Source: Bilabrum cf. latius (lineage: Eukaryota; Bigyra: Bicosoecida; Bigyra; Bicosoecida). Taken from it: a stretch of 64,000 nucleotides of DNA. The position numbers and the translations under genes are program-made. Below the pieces are notes generated by a model. It searched no databases and was not told the origin of the DNA. It was given only the letters and a program-made list of their open reading frames with translations. This document shows, piece by piece, positions 48,075-58,974 of the stretch (position 1 is the first letter of the stretch; each line of letters begins with the position of its first letter). The stretch lies in NCBI GenBank assembly GCA_965178125.1, contig OZ237756.1, forward strand, positions 124,001 to 188,000. Reading direction: 5' to 3'.

Positions 48075-48215
48075 GATGCGTGGGTGGTTTGGTCGATACG
48101 GGCGCAGGATTGCCCATGCAGATTGGCACCGAGCGCGCGACATGAAACATACGCCTAGATCGATGGAAACTCTAATTCTGAATATGCCTTCATGACAGAT
48201 CAGAGCAGGTTCAAA

Positions 48216-50724
48216 TCAGCCCATCATGCCCCCGGGCATGCCTCCCTGCCCATCATCCGGCTTGGAGATCTTGATGAAATCGTCGATCCGCAGCACCGTG
48301 ATGGCCGCCTCGGTGGCGAACCGCAGCTGCTTGACCTTGCTGATGGCCGGCTCAAGCACGCCGGCTGCCAAGTTGTCGCGCACCTGTGTGAGAGAGGAAG
48401 GGAGAAAGCAGCCTTTCGGCAGGATCCTCGAGTTGCTCACGCAATATGCCGAGGCACACGAAAAATAATCGCACCAGGCACACTCAAAAACAAGGGTGCA
48501 AGTGCATTGAATTGCGGCACCGCTCGAAAAGGGCCGCGCCAGGGGTGAGCGAGACGCGGCCCGTCCCTAAGCAGTGCCCCTCCAGCGCTTTGCGACAGGA
48601 GGCCGATGTAGCCCCGGGGCTCGAGCCGCATTCCACGGGTTAAATGCTGGAAGCGGCCCTATTTACCGGGGCGAAGGGGGGGAAGGGGGGATAGGTAGCG
48701 GGACCAGGACCAAGCCATTGCAACAAGCAGGCAGCAAGGCAACAAGCACCAACACAGGCACCAGGCACCCAGCCCAGGCCCTGAAACCGACCAGGACGCG
48801 CACACGCACGCACACTGCAAAGAAATACAAACTGCCGAGCGAACAAGCCCTGCACGCAAACGACAAAAACAAACAAAAAACAAACAAACAATTCGTCTCA
48901 CCTCTCCCTTGACCAAGTCGAGTCCCATGAACCGCATGGTCTCCTTGCCCGACACGGTCTGCGCCGCGTTGTGGAAGGCGCAAAGCTTCGCCACCAGGTC
49001 CGTCGCGTCCTTGGCCGCGTTCACTGCCAGTGTCTTGGGGATGACGAGGAGTGCATCCGCGAACGCCTTGACGGCCAGCTGTTCCCTCGTGCCCAGCGTC
49101 TTGGAGAATGCGTCCAGGTAGACGGCGAGCCCCGCCTCCACGCTGCCCCCGCCCACCACGAGTGACTTGCTCTCAAGCACCCTCTGCACCACGCACAGCA
49201 CGTCGTGGAGGGACCTCTCCATCTCGTCCAGCATGAACTCGTTGGCCCCCCTGAGCACCACGCTGGTGCTCCTCGTGCTCTTGCACCCCTTGAGGAAGAT
49301 GAGCTCCCCGTCTCCCACGCGGTCCTGGGACACCTCCTCCGCCTGCCCGAGGTACCTAGCGTCGAAGGACTCGTCCCCCTCCAGGTCAGCCAGGCTGGGG
49401 ATGACCGTGCCGCCGGTTGCAACCGCGATCCTGCGCAGGTCCTCCTTCTTGACCCTCCGGATGCCCAGCACGCCGGCCTCCACCAGGTACTTCTGGCAGA
49501 GATCGTCCATGGCCTTTGTGGTAAGAATCACGTTGGCCCCCGCATCGATGATCTTGCCGATCTTTTCCTTGGCGATGTCCGCCTCCCTCCTCCTTAGCTC
49601 CTCGATCTTCTCGGGGTCCGTGACCAGCACCTCGATGCCCATGGCCATGCGGTGCACCTGCAGGTTGAAGTCGAGCAGGGCGATCTTCGCGTCGGGGACC
49701 CTAGGAGGCATGGCCGTGGAAGCCCTCACGCAGTTGAGGGCAAACCCAGCCACGAGCTGTGACTCGGTGGCGGACTTGCCGTGTGCCTTGAGGATGTTGA
49801 TGGCCTTGATGGGGTACCTCTCCTTGCCGTCCGCGCCCACCCTGCGGATCCCAGTCACCGCCTCCACCGCGATCTCGGCGAAGAAATCCGCGTGCGTCCC
49901 GATGATCTTGGAGCTCATCGAGGTGCGGGCGGCAGCCATGAGGAAGGAGCGGTCCAGCGCCTTGGTTGGCACTCTGAGGTTCTCCTTGATGAAAGCCTTG
50001 CTCTCACGGAGCGCCAGTCGGTATCCTGCCATGATGCTCGTCGGGTGGATCTTGGCCAGGACCAGGTCGTTCGCTCGTTTGAGGAACTCGGCTGCCAAGA
50101 TGGTCACGCTCGTCGTGCCGTCGCCCACCTCCTTGTCCTGCGTGTCTGCGAGCTCCACCAGCACCTTGGCTGCGGGGTGCTCGACCTCTAGCAATTTCAA
50201 AATCGTTGCGCCGTCATTTGTGACGGTGACTTCTCCAACGTCGTCGACCTGCGCAGCGCGGTGGGACGGGCGGACGTCGAATTCGAAGCGCTTCACGGCC
50301 ACTGGGGCAGCAGCAACATAGTAAAAGTGCAGGTATGCGGGCTTGCAATGCCAAGACGGCTCACTAGCATCTTATCCAATCCTACCGGGCCTAAACTGCT
50401 CTTCACTATGTTTGCGATAGCCATGCAAGCGGTCACTGCGGGGGGCGCAGCTTGAATGTTGCAGTATGTAAAGCTCACAGTGCTGGCAAAGGCGATTCAG
50501 TTGAGCAAGAATCAAAAACGATATATGGCTGTGACAAACGCGCAATCTGCGGCGCTCTTACCATTCTGAGTTCGGACATCCTAGCCTGCGAGACGAGCCA
50601 TTCAAGCGCAAAGCAGCAGGCGTTACGACAAGCTTGTGCAAGGTGGCACGGACGAATACGCTGCCACAACATAGACAAAGTCGGCATAAAACTTACCGGA
50701 TGTCCTTTCACCATCTAGTGCCAT
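48216..50724 (-). CDS. CCT1: Chaperonin CCT/TRiC subunit alpha (TCP-1)
   Basis: Five exons: 50724-50697 (28 nt), 50585-50562 (24 nt), 50435-50365, 50248-48902 and 48383-48216 (TGA); introns of 111, 126, 116 and 518 nt, all GT-AG. The product is 545 residues, the same as plant CCT1. CCT1 is one of eight subunits of the cytosolic ring that folds actin and tubulin with ATP. The joined start reads MALDGERTSG-Q-DVRTQN-VTACMAIANIVKSSLGP, very close to CCT1 of plants. Further motifs: GPVGLDKML-VDDVGEVTVTND, EVGDGTTSV, HPTSIMAGYRLA, INILKAHGKSATES, LRGANEFMLDEMERSLHD, GGGSVEAGLAVY and FATEAAITVLRIDD. TAG (50583-50581) lies in the 24-nt exon at the Gln of SGQDVRTQN. Joins were chosen by frame and family fit. 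Confidence 0.97.
48530..48660 (-). ncRNA. Possible structured RNA inside the long CCT1 intron
   Basis: The 518-nt intron holds a GC-rich block bounded by AGGGCCGC (48530-48537) and GCGGCCCT (48653-48660), a perfect 8-bp inverted repeat, followed on the CCT1 strand by TTTT. Inside are palindromes (AGCCCCGGGGCT, GGCTCGAGCC) and a second 8-bp pairing, GGGCCGCG (48531-48538) with CGCGGCCC (48555-48562). The flanks are AT-rich. This could be an intron-encoded small RNA or just a stable fold; I recognise no snoRNA boxes or tRNA fold. Confidence 0.25.
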
Positions 50725-51174
50725 CCCTGCGGCCGCCATTTTCGAATCGGGCAGGTGCAGCAGATAGCGGCCACATTGATACTGGTTTATCGTATTGTAC
50801 CGTGTTGTTTTCTACCCGACTTAGGCCTAGCCTACCTTCTACGTGCACGCCTCAAGTGAAGCCTGAACTGTTCATGGATAGATAATAAAAGTGTATCTGT
50901 GTGCTTAAGGGGGTTGGCGCTATCAATTCACCCTCTGGTGCGCCATGGGATGCGTGCAAACCTCTTTTATGCTCTCCGAGAGTTCGTTCTACACTGTCAG
51001 GCCCAAGTAAAACTTCTAAACCAAAGGAAATATTTAAAGAAGGTTCTATCTGAGCTCTGAACAAGCGTATCGATGCTGCACAAGGAAGTTGCAGTTGGGG
51101 ATTGTAGCGAGCTGTTTTAACTTTTCTGCGTAAAACCGCCTGTGGTCGGACATAGTTTCTTTCGCCCTTATACC
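50725..51174. promoter_or_regulatory. Divergent spacer, CCT1 / RNase T2
   Basis: 450 bp between the two start codons. GCGGCCGCCATTTTCG lies just before CCT1. A GTTGCAGTTGGGG box lies at ~51088, about 85 bp before the RNase T2 ATG. No gene seen. Confidence 0.4.
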
Positions 51175-52117
51175 ATGCTGTGCAAGAGCTTTGCTGTTGC
51201 AGTTGCAGGAATTTGTTCCGTTACGTTTGCTGCAAACATCAGGGGCAATGCAGACAGCGTGCTTGGTGGATGCGTATCGAGCGATAGCTACGACTACATG
51301 CTCTTGGTTGAGCAGTGGCCACCCGGCGCTTGTGCGCAGTTCGGCTGCAATGTGTCGACGCCGTACTTCACACTGCATGGACTGTGGCCAAACAACAATG
51401 ATGGGACCTACCCGTGCAATTGCAATGGCTAGGCTTTCAACCCGAACGACCTCACAAGCATCGAGTCCGAGCTCAACAAGTATTGGCCGTCGTACAACGG
51501 AGCTAACTCCGGGTTTTGGGATCACGAGTGGACTAAGCATGGTGAGATTACGCTACGTCGATAAAACGTTCGCGGCGTTCAGATCTGTTGGCTATATCAC
51601 GGCCAAGAACGTTCCGCACCCTACCCTGATTGGCTCAAGATGCGGCGGAGCGTATGGCGCACGAACTCACACTGCCACCAGAAAATGCCCTTATGGCTGC
51701 AGCTAGATACAACATAACGTCCGTGGAATGTGCTCGCACCAACCCGATTGACGCTCTGCATGCATGCTCAACTTGCTCGCAGGCACCTGCGCGGTCGCCG
51801 GCGGCCCCGGCGTCCTCACGGACGAGCTGAGCTTCTTCCAGCACACCCTCGACCTCCGGAGCAAGAACGATCTCGCATTTGGCCTCCGGTCGGCCGGTAT
51901 CGTCCCCTCCAACACGCAGTCGTACAGCCTCTCTGACGTGCACGCCGCTATCCAGAAGGCCACCGGGCACACGGGGGCCGTCACCTGCGACGGCAAAGGC
52001 TCCATCTCGAGCATCGTGTCCTGCGTGGGCAAGGACCTCTCCGGCATGGACTGCCCCTCGGCCACTCCAGACCAGTGCAGCCAAAGCAACGTGTACCTAC
52101 GCGCCTCCACCACGTGA
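51175..52117 (+). CDS. Secreted ribonuclease T2
   Basis: Exon 1 51175-51541, intron 51542-51782 (241 nt, GTGAGA...CTCGCAG), exon 2 51783-52117 with TGA; 233 residues. T2 RNases cut single-stranded RNA outside the cell or in vacuoles/lysosomes. A signal peptide (AVAVAGICSVTFAA core) leads. CAS I is FTLHGLWP with catalytic His68; CAS II is FWDHEWTKHGTC with Glu118 and His122, and the intron splits the KH-GTC junction (CATG/GCACC). Six or more Cys are left to form disulfides. Further on: LDLRSKNDLAFGLRSAGIVPS and YSLSDVHAAI, common in the family. TAG at 51430 gives CNCNG-Q-AFNPNDL. The intron contains a stretch open in one frame but it does not match the family. Confidence 0.93.
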
Positions 52118-53126
52118 GTGGGGCACTGGCAGGCAGTGCAGGCAGTGTCGCTCGCGAGGCAACACGAGGTTGAGGGAAAAGGCACGGGCGGTGGGATGGC
52201 GGTATGCTTGGTGGTCACTAGCGCGTTAAGACTGTGAGGTGGGGTCTTTCATGTCACTGCAGTGGAAAGCTCTTTTGTGCAGGCGAGCGCCGGCGATGGA
52301 CCCTGTTCGGCTTGCGTGCAGCTAGCTGCTGTCCGAAGTGCACTCATCTCGTGAGTGTTCGAATGCGTCAAATAGCGTGCTTCGTTGGAAATACGTGAGG
52401 CATGCTTTGGATGCAGTGCTGTCGCCAAAATCCATGGGGCGGACAAGACCTCCACGATCGAGCGGAGCTAGAAAGGCATGTGAAACGATTTGGCCACTCT
52501 GGATGGCCGCACGACTGGTATGGACTAGGCGGTTTGACTTGCAGGTAGCGTGAGGGGTGAGTGGCACGGAAGGCAGCGGCCACCACTTCCCATAATGGTG
52601 TGCGCTTGCGCCTCTATAGAGGCGCAATGTGGAGGGCCAGCCAGTAATCAGGCTTGCCCACCAGAAAGCTTGTTTGCCTTGAGATCATAAGAATGAAATC
52701 ACCTCTTTGCTTTGCTTTGAGAGCTCATGGATGGATTGGCTCGCTCTTCGGGTCGAGGGCAGCAGGCCCACTCGCTGGAATTTGCCACCACACATTTTCG
52801 CGTGGCACTGCACGCCTCCCTCTTGATCAAGACCCATGACAAGGCACCCAAGGGCCTCCTTCGCGCCAATAACTGTACCGGCAAACTCAGTTCATACGGG
52901 TACACGTTTGTCATCGCAAAGCGCAAATAGGATTCGGCTCGCATTGCGACCAGGCCAGGGGCGAACAGTCGCAATCGCAGGCGCGGCGGCGATCAACTGC
53001 ACCGGGGTCGCAGCATAAGTTGCTTGCGAATACCTGTGATCTCACCAGATCTGAAGCCGAGATCAAGGCCATTAAACGCACCATTTCTTGAAACTTCACC
53101 ACGCTGGCCTCTGCTACGTCAGAAGT
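52118..53126. other. Spacer, no gene seen
   Basis: About 1 kb. A short frame from ATG 52251 that ends at a GTGAGT donor near 52350 might be a small exon, but I cannot extend it. Near 52970-53010 are CAGTCGCAATCGCAGG and GATCAACTGCACC boxes, similar in kind to the GCAGTTGC motif, before the next gene. Confidence 0.4.
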
Positions 53127-55382
53127 ATGGGATGCGCGGCATCTACGCCAGCTGCGCTGGGCTGCACCGCCGAAGTGGAGACCGAACGAAGGGTACGTCG
53201 TGTATCGCTTTGCAGACTATGCTTCACAATGCGAGGTTGTCAATTCAATTATCACAATCATGCTGTGGTGATCCATGTGGTTTTTCATTCTTTGCAGAGC
53301 ACGACGGGAGCCTTGCAGTCTGCAACTAAAGCCAGCGATTCGGTCGAGTGGTGCCCAGGTGACAACACGAAGCAGCTAAGGACATCATCCATCCATACTG
53401 GTATCGATTGCGAACAAGACACATCTGATCGTGCAAAACAGAGCGATTAGACGGGGCGTTACCGCGTGAATCGCGACTAGTTTCCCTGCTCACAAGAACG
53501 ATCGCTATCTCCAAGCCAAGCTGGTATCTTGTACAGTTACTGGGCAGTCTGCATACAACGGACGCCATCTTCGAGGGTTTCATTCGCTCCCGGCGCACCA
53601 GACACAAGCATCGTAGTGTCATGGTTCAGCGAAGCGGACACGAAACTTGAAGCGGTCAGACTGCTCCAAGGTCAACAAACCTCGCCTCTGCCGGCAGATG
53701 CAGACCTAGATACTAAAACTCCTACAAGTACTTTCAAAGACAGCAGTACGGAAGTTTCAACAAAAGGAATGGTTGCAGGGTGGGGCCTCTCATCAGCTGA
53801 GAAGGCAGAGTGCGGTATATCCGCCCCGAGCCTATTGCACGTGTCGCCGGTAGGAAATTTTGATTATTCGAGTGATACACAAGCCTGCACCGGGAACTTT
53901 CGAGGCACGGAGCATCATAATTTATCTGCTGGGATGGCCGCGCCCGACAGATTCAACGCTGAGAGGCTCCGCTCCGAACTGAGGCTGAGAGACTTGACGC
54001 ATACCCGAACGCAGATAGCGGTGGCTAGCACGACCGAAATGCAGGTTCCTTCGCATTGCTTCCCGTTGCCCCGGGGGCTCAGAGCTCGGCCTGTAGGCGT
54101 GGCGGTAGATGCCCGGCGGCGGCCGGCGTAGGCCAAACCGGAATAGCCGGGTGCCGGCCAGCCTGAGGTTGGGTGTGGCAATGACCGTCCCCCAGTGCTT
54201 TCCAACCTACCAGAATACCCTGATGAGGAAGGGGGTCCGGACTTAGATGACTAGAATCATGTCCCACATATGCCCGGCATGGAGGTGGGAGCCGGCGCCG
54301 GAGGGGCAGGGCAAACGGAGGGGCAGGCATCTGCCAGTAGCATCTCAGACCGCAGCCGAACAGGGACAGGCAGCTTCGTAGACATGCGGCTGAGCAGCCC
54401 GTCGGATGCCAGCTTCACGAGTTTCTTCGGAAAAGCTGTCGGCAAGAAGGGGTAGAGCAAGACCAGCGAACTTTCATTGGGGTTGGCTTAGAAGGTCTCC
54501 TCTGGCGCACTCGGCAGGTCCAAGGCCGGGGGCAAGACCACGGGCAAGGGCTGGGCAAGAGCAGCAGGAGGAGGCTCAGCACACCCGCCCGCGGCAGCAG
54601 CTACACTTATCTAGGAACAAGGACCTAGAGCAACACCAGGAACATGGGCAAGGACAGGGACAGCGATAGACAATCGCGGCTCACTAGCAGCGGTGAGTGC
54701 CCCATCTCCACTTCCTTCCAACCAACGGCCGCCCCCGAGTCCATCACCTCCGAAACAAATCTCCAAAGTGAAGCCGTCGCACCGTGTGAGGCGCTTCAGC
54801 ACCCGGGCACATGATTGTTGGGCCACAGAACTGCCACAACCTGCTGCTGCGGAACCAGCCGTACGCGATGGCTACTATCGGTTGTGCCCCGCGGAGGTGC
54901 TTGTTCCCCAGGGAGCCGACCTTCACTTGTTCCGATCGGGGCACACCCGCAGCCAGTCCGCGTTCAGGGGGGGGCGAAGGGACAGCGGCCGGCCAGAGGT
55001 AATCTCGCGGTGGAGGTCTGATTAGTACGCTGGGACTGCTGGGTTTAGTGGTCCCAGCGCCGGCGCGGGTTCTTCAGGCGACTACAACTTGCGACTAGAT
55101 CATGACAGACAGCGCGAGAGCGTAATGTCAACTAAAGGTAGAGGCCAAGGGCGCTGGAGGAGAGAGGCAGGCAGCATGCCAGTGGGGGGCGCCGGTGGTG
55201 CACGTGGGGAAGTAGGAAGGACTGCTCCCCTGCGGCCGCTCTTCCTGCTGCGGCTGCCAGGGCCCGTGTGGCCCTGGCTGCTCCGACGGGAGGATTTCCT
55301 CCGGAAGCTGCGCAAGTTCCTTGGTCTTGCCACACTGGTTCTAGTCCGCTTCGATGTGCGCATCGGATTGGGAGGCAAGTGA
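53127..55382 (+). CDS. MGC-motif acylated protein with conserved C-terminal box, copy 1
   Basis: Exon 1 53127-53192, intron 53193-53297 (105 nt, GTACGT...TTTGCAG), exon 2 53298-55382, TGA; 716 residues, with about ten TAG=Gln codons. The start MGCAASTPAALGC carries a Gly2 myristoylation pattern with nearby cysteines for palmitoylation, so attachment to a membrane is likely. After a variable part, SSRVSFAPGAPDTSIVVSWF is alignable with the PH-like helix of the next gene. The long middle is Ser/Gly/Ala-rich. The C-terminal ~45 residues (PLFLLRLPGPVWPWLLRR, then FLRKLRKFLGLATLVLVR) match the C-terminus of the gene downstream. The 105-nt intron has no stop in frame, so retention is possible. No known family; tandem paralogue of the next gene. 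Confidence 0.65.
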
Positions 55383-55672
55383 TCGTGCCGCTCGCATTGA
55401 ATTACGTGGCTCGCATCCGAAAAGGCTCACCAATACATTCACTGTAACTAATTTAACAATACTGGTTGGTTTTTTATGGCATCTATCCCTTCAAGAGTAA
55501 GCTTGACCGAATTGACTGCAAGGAAAAATGTGGTGACGCCGAATATTTCTTGAAGATGAAGCAAACAATTGTGGCACCAAAAGTCGAGCGACCTTCCCAG
55601 ATCGTTGCGACTGCATTGGCGACTTCGCGAGCGTCTATAGTGAACAGAACGGTACATCACATACATTTTGTT

Positions 55673-58525
55673 ATGGGATGCTGCTCGTCTGCACATGAAA
55701 GCCGGGTACACGTGAGTAATGTTCATTTGAATGTTTGTTTCCCTGGACGAGCAGGCTTGCTTGAATGTCATCCACCACATCGCCAGCTGACTGCACGCAT
55801 CGCAGATCAATCATCCGCATTTAGATGATAGCTCAAACACATCTACTGGATCACCGTAAGCCAATGCTATCTCAAAAAGGCAAGAAGGATGCGTCTCTTC
55901 ACCAATCGCGATACTTGAACTGATCGATGCATCCATGCCTGAGTTCGCAGGCATCGTATCAATTGTGTCGACTTCCCGCGGCCTAAAGATGAAGTTCATT
56001 CGTGCTGGTCCGACAAAGCTCCTGCTACCAGCCTGTGGCTGCTGAGTGTTCCGTAGCAAGACAAGCGCAGGGTGCTCTTCGCTCCTCGCTCTCGCGAGAA
56101 AGACATGCTCGAGACATGGTTGAATCGAATCAATCATGCAATATAGCGTGTACTGGACGATCGGATGGCACGAGCAAATCGCTCTGGTGCTGCACGCTCT
56201 GGCAGCCTTGTACAGGAGGGAGCCGCAGCCGAACATGAGCACAGCGCGGACATGCAGCGGATAGCGAGCGCGTTGGCTGCAGTAGCTCCTGTCGTCTCGC
56301 TGGCAGCTCCTGGTGGAGACATATCAAGCAGTGATCGCTGGCCATGGGAGCCGCAGTCGCCGGGGTCAATTCTGCTCCGACACGGCCAATACGCCGGTAA
56401 TGGACGGTAGAATGCCGAAGCTATCGGTCCGGTAAAGACCAAGCAAAATGCGAGCCAGACAGGCGCTAAAAACACACCCAAGCTCAAACGATTAATACAT
56501 CATCTGCTGCGTGGTCTTTCAGGGACCTTCGGCAACCTGCAGCCCACGAGCCCCATCCCGGAGCAGCGGAATTCGAACTTGCAGCAGCACGGCCGAGCTG
56601 TGGCAGAAGCGGGGTCCGAAGACGCTCAGTTGCACCAGCCGATGTTCGCATGGAGGCTCTCGAACGTCCTTGCCGTGCCATGCTCCATGGCTCCCGCGGA
56701 CGACGGGCCGTGGTCCGACCCCGGCTCCTCCGAGTCGCTCCCTGCGAGCACTCGGCCAAAGGGGCAGGCGAGGGCACAGGAGCGCGCAGTCGCAGTTTGG
56801 GCCTCTCCCCGGCAGCAGACAGGTGGCTCAGTTGGCGCCTCCTCGCTGGCTGCTCGAACCAAAATAGAGCTCGCCTCTCAACCAAGCGCGAGGGCAACCA
56901 ACGGACCGACCGACGTGCTGGTGGCAGTGTCAGGTTCCTCCTCCCTGCCTTCAATGAGGCAGTCGACAAGGCGGCCCCGCCGGTCATGCCTCAAGGGCAG
57001 CAGGGCCTAGGCATCCAGCGGCAGCAGGTCTTCCACTCACAGCAGCAGCTCCAGCTGGAGCTCCTCGAGTCGTGCAGCAGCAGAGACCCATGCGGCTGTG
57101 TCGGCGGCAGTGGGGGGCGAGAGCCACGCGTCTGCAGCCCCCGGTGCTGCCCTGCTCCCTGCCGGTGCGAGCGAGAGCTTGATGATGGGGGCTGGTCTCC
57201 GGTCTAGCCTAAGGCTTCCTTCTGGGTCAGGATCAGGATCAGGATCGGGGTCAGGGTCGGGGTCTGGTGGCAGCTCCGAGCATCGCACGCTGTCGGATGG
57301 GGGGCTCAAGCGGCTGATCGCGGCGTAGTGGTCGGATACCGGGGGAGGGGATGCTTGCACGCGCGGGGATGCTTGCGCGTGCAAGCGGGGCGTGCGGGTG
57401 CCAAGGGCGATGCTTCTTCCTGACAGCACCGATGATGATGATGATGATGATGACACGCAGTAGCAATCGCAAGATGACGGTGACGGCGCATAGGAGGCGG
57501 TCAAGGCGGTTCAGATCGAAATATCGTCCGAGCTGCCGGGAACCAAGAGTGCCGCAACAGGAGGAGAACAGGGTGGAAGCGGCAGTGCCCTACCACGGCA
57601 CACGAGGTGGGGCGAAGCGCAGAACCCCACGGCCGCGGGCGAAGGTAGATCCTCCAGCTCGACCGGGGCCCGCTCCTCCTCCGCAGTCAAGGTGTCTGCC
57701 TCCTTCCGTGGAATCATGGAGAAAAAGGGCCCCGAGTCCATGAGCACAGTCTTCGCCAGACAGCCCTCGGATTCGAGCAGCTTGGTGGGCACTGACGTGC
57801 ACAGCCAGCGGGTCGGGGCGGGCGGGACCACCCTCACTGGGCGCGGGGGCTCAGACCGGGGACAATCTGGATTCGACCGAATACCCACGAGTCTAGCGAC
57901 AAGACCGCTATCCCGCGGCAACAGCCAGGCGTCTGGCCGTGCCATGAAGATGAAGAGAGCAATCGCTGGCACGCCTCCGCCTTCGGAGACTGCGGGCGAT
58001 CCGCCCACCGGAGCGGGGGCCAAGCTTGGGGTTAAGCTACAGGCGGGCGGCAGTGCAAAGGGTAAGGGCAGCGCCCCCGGCCCCATGGCGGCCTCGGTGA
58101 CCATGCTACCGGTAGAGGCCTTCTTCGTGGACAAGGGGTCCAGGAATAAGGCCTCTCAGGCTGGGGCGCCTGGTCGTGCCAGCGGCGGAGGGGGGGAGAG
58201 AGGGGTGCACGCGCCTGGGGACGGCAAGGCAGGCAAGCAAGCGAGCGGATCAGGAGCAGGCGATGCAGGATCCAGTGGTGCAGATGAAAAGGGGGGCACC
58301 ACTACCGCTGGCACTAGCGTCGCCACCGCCACGCTGGAGCGGGGCCGGCTGCCCGACCTGCGGGTGAGCCCGCTCTTCCTGATCCGGCTGCCAGGGACGG
58401 CCTGGCCGGACCTGCTGCGGCGACCGGCCTTTTTGCGCGTGTTCAAGAGGTACCTGGGCCTCGGTCAGATGGTCTTGCTTCGGCTTGAGGAGTACGCGTG
58501 CCGCTGCACTGCAATGCACGGTTGA
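55673..58525 (+). CDS. MGCC-motif acylated protein with PH-like region and conserved C-terminal box, copy 2
   Basis: Exons 55673-55711, 55806-55855 and 55951-58525 (TGA); introns 94 and 95 nt; 887 residues, several TAG=Gln codons. The N-terminus MGCCSSAHESR is a classic dual acylation signal (Gly2 myristoyl, Cys3/Cys4 palmitoyl). Early in exon 3, RRVLFAPRSREKDMLETW then LNRINHAIQRV looks like the last strand and helix of a PH domain, which would add lipid binding. The middle is low complexity (Gly-Ser repeats from 57226, an Asp run from GAT repeats at ~57432). The C-terminal box SPLFLIRLPGTAWPDLLRR then FLRVFKRYLGLGQMVLLR matches copy 1. The role is unknown; membrane scaffold or signalling is a guess. 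Exon 2 was chosen by frame and splice signals and is the least certain part. Confidence 0.65.
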
Positions 58526-58974
58526 CGTGGTCGCTGCATTCAGCAGTTGTCGCTGTGTTATCCTCTTGTCGTTGTGAAACCATTTGCAATACCAGTGCAT
58601 TAGTGAAAAGGTTACATTGTGGAACAATTTCATACTCTCTGGCACCGTATTCTCTGTAATTTTGCCTATCTTCTGTGGTGTCACGTGAGTGGTTGCAACC
58701 GCACCAATCCACCGATGGCGGGTTCGCGACCCGAGCTGTTCTCTGCCACGTATACAGCTAGACTGAGCACACAGTGAATTTAGGACCTAAGGCAGTATCT
58801 AACTTTGAGGCTTTTCAGAGTACTGTTTCGACTTCCACGACGATCAACGCAAGGGCCACGGGAGGACCAAACTTGCAAAACAGATAAGGCAGTCGACGGC
58901 CCGATCACCAAGAATATTGAGGAAGATACGTCCAATTACCTAGGGTTTGAACGCAGAATCCATCATAAAGACAT
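58526..58974. other. Promoter region of the Tmc-like gene
   Basis: About 450 bp of AT-rich DNA between the MGCC gene and the Tmc-like gene. No gene seen. Confidence 0.4.

Noticed and set aside
48530-48660. A tRNA in the CCT1 intron (B-box-like GGCTCGAGCC)
   Set aside because: No matching T-arm, anticodon arm or acceptor stem of 7 bp could be built.
51005-51030. Anticodon loop TTCTAAA of a UAG-reading tRNA
   Set aside because: The flanking bases cannot form an anticodon stem; no tRNA fold.
51542-51782. Coding sequence continuing through the RNase T2 intron
   Set aside because: Only splicing restores the KHGTC catalytic motif; the intron's open stretch is not in the family.
52251-52350. Short ORF with GTGAGT donor as first exon of a small gene
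   Set aside because: No following exon with family similarity or clear frame was found.
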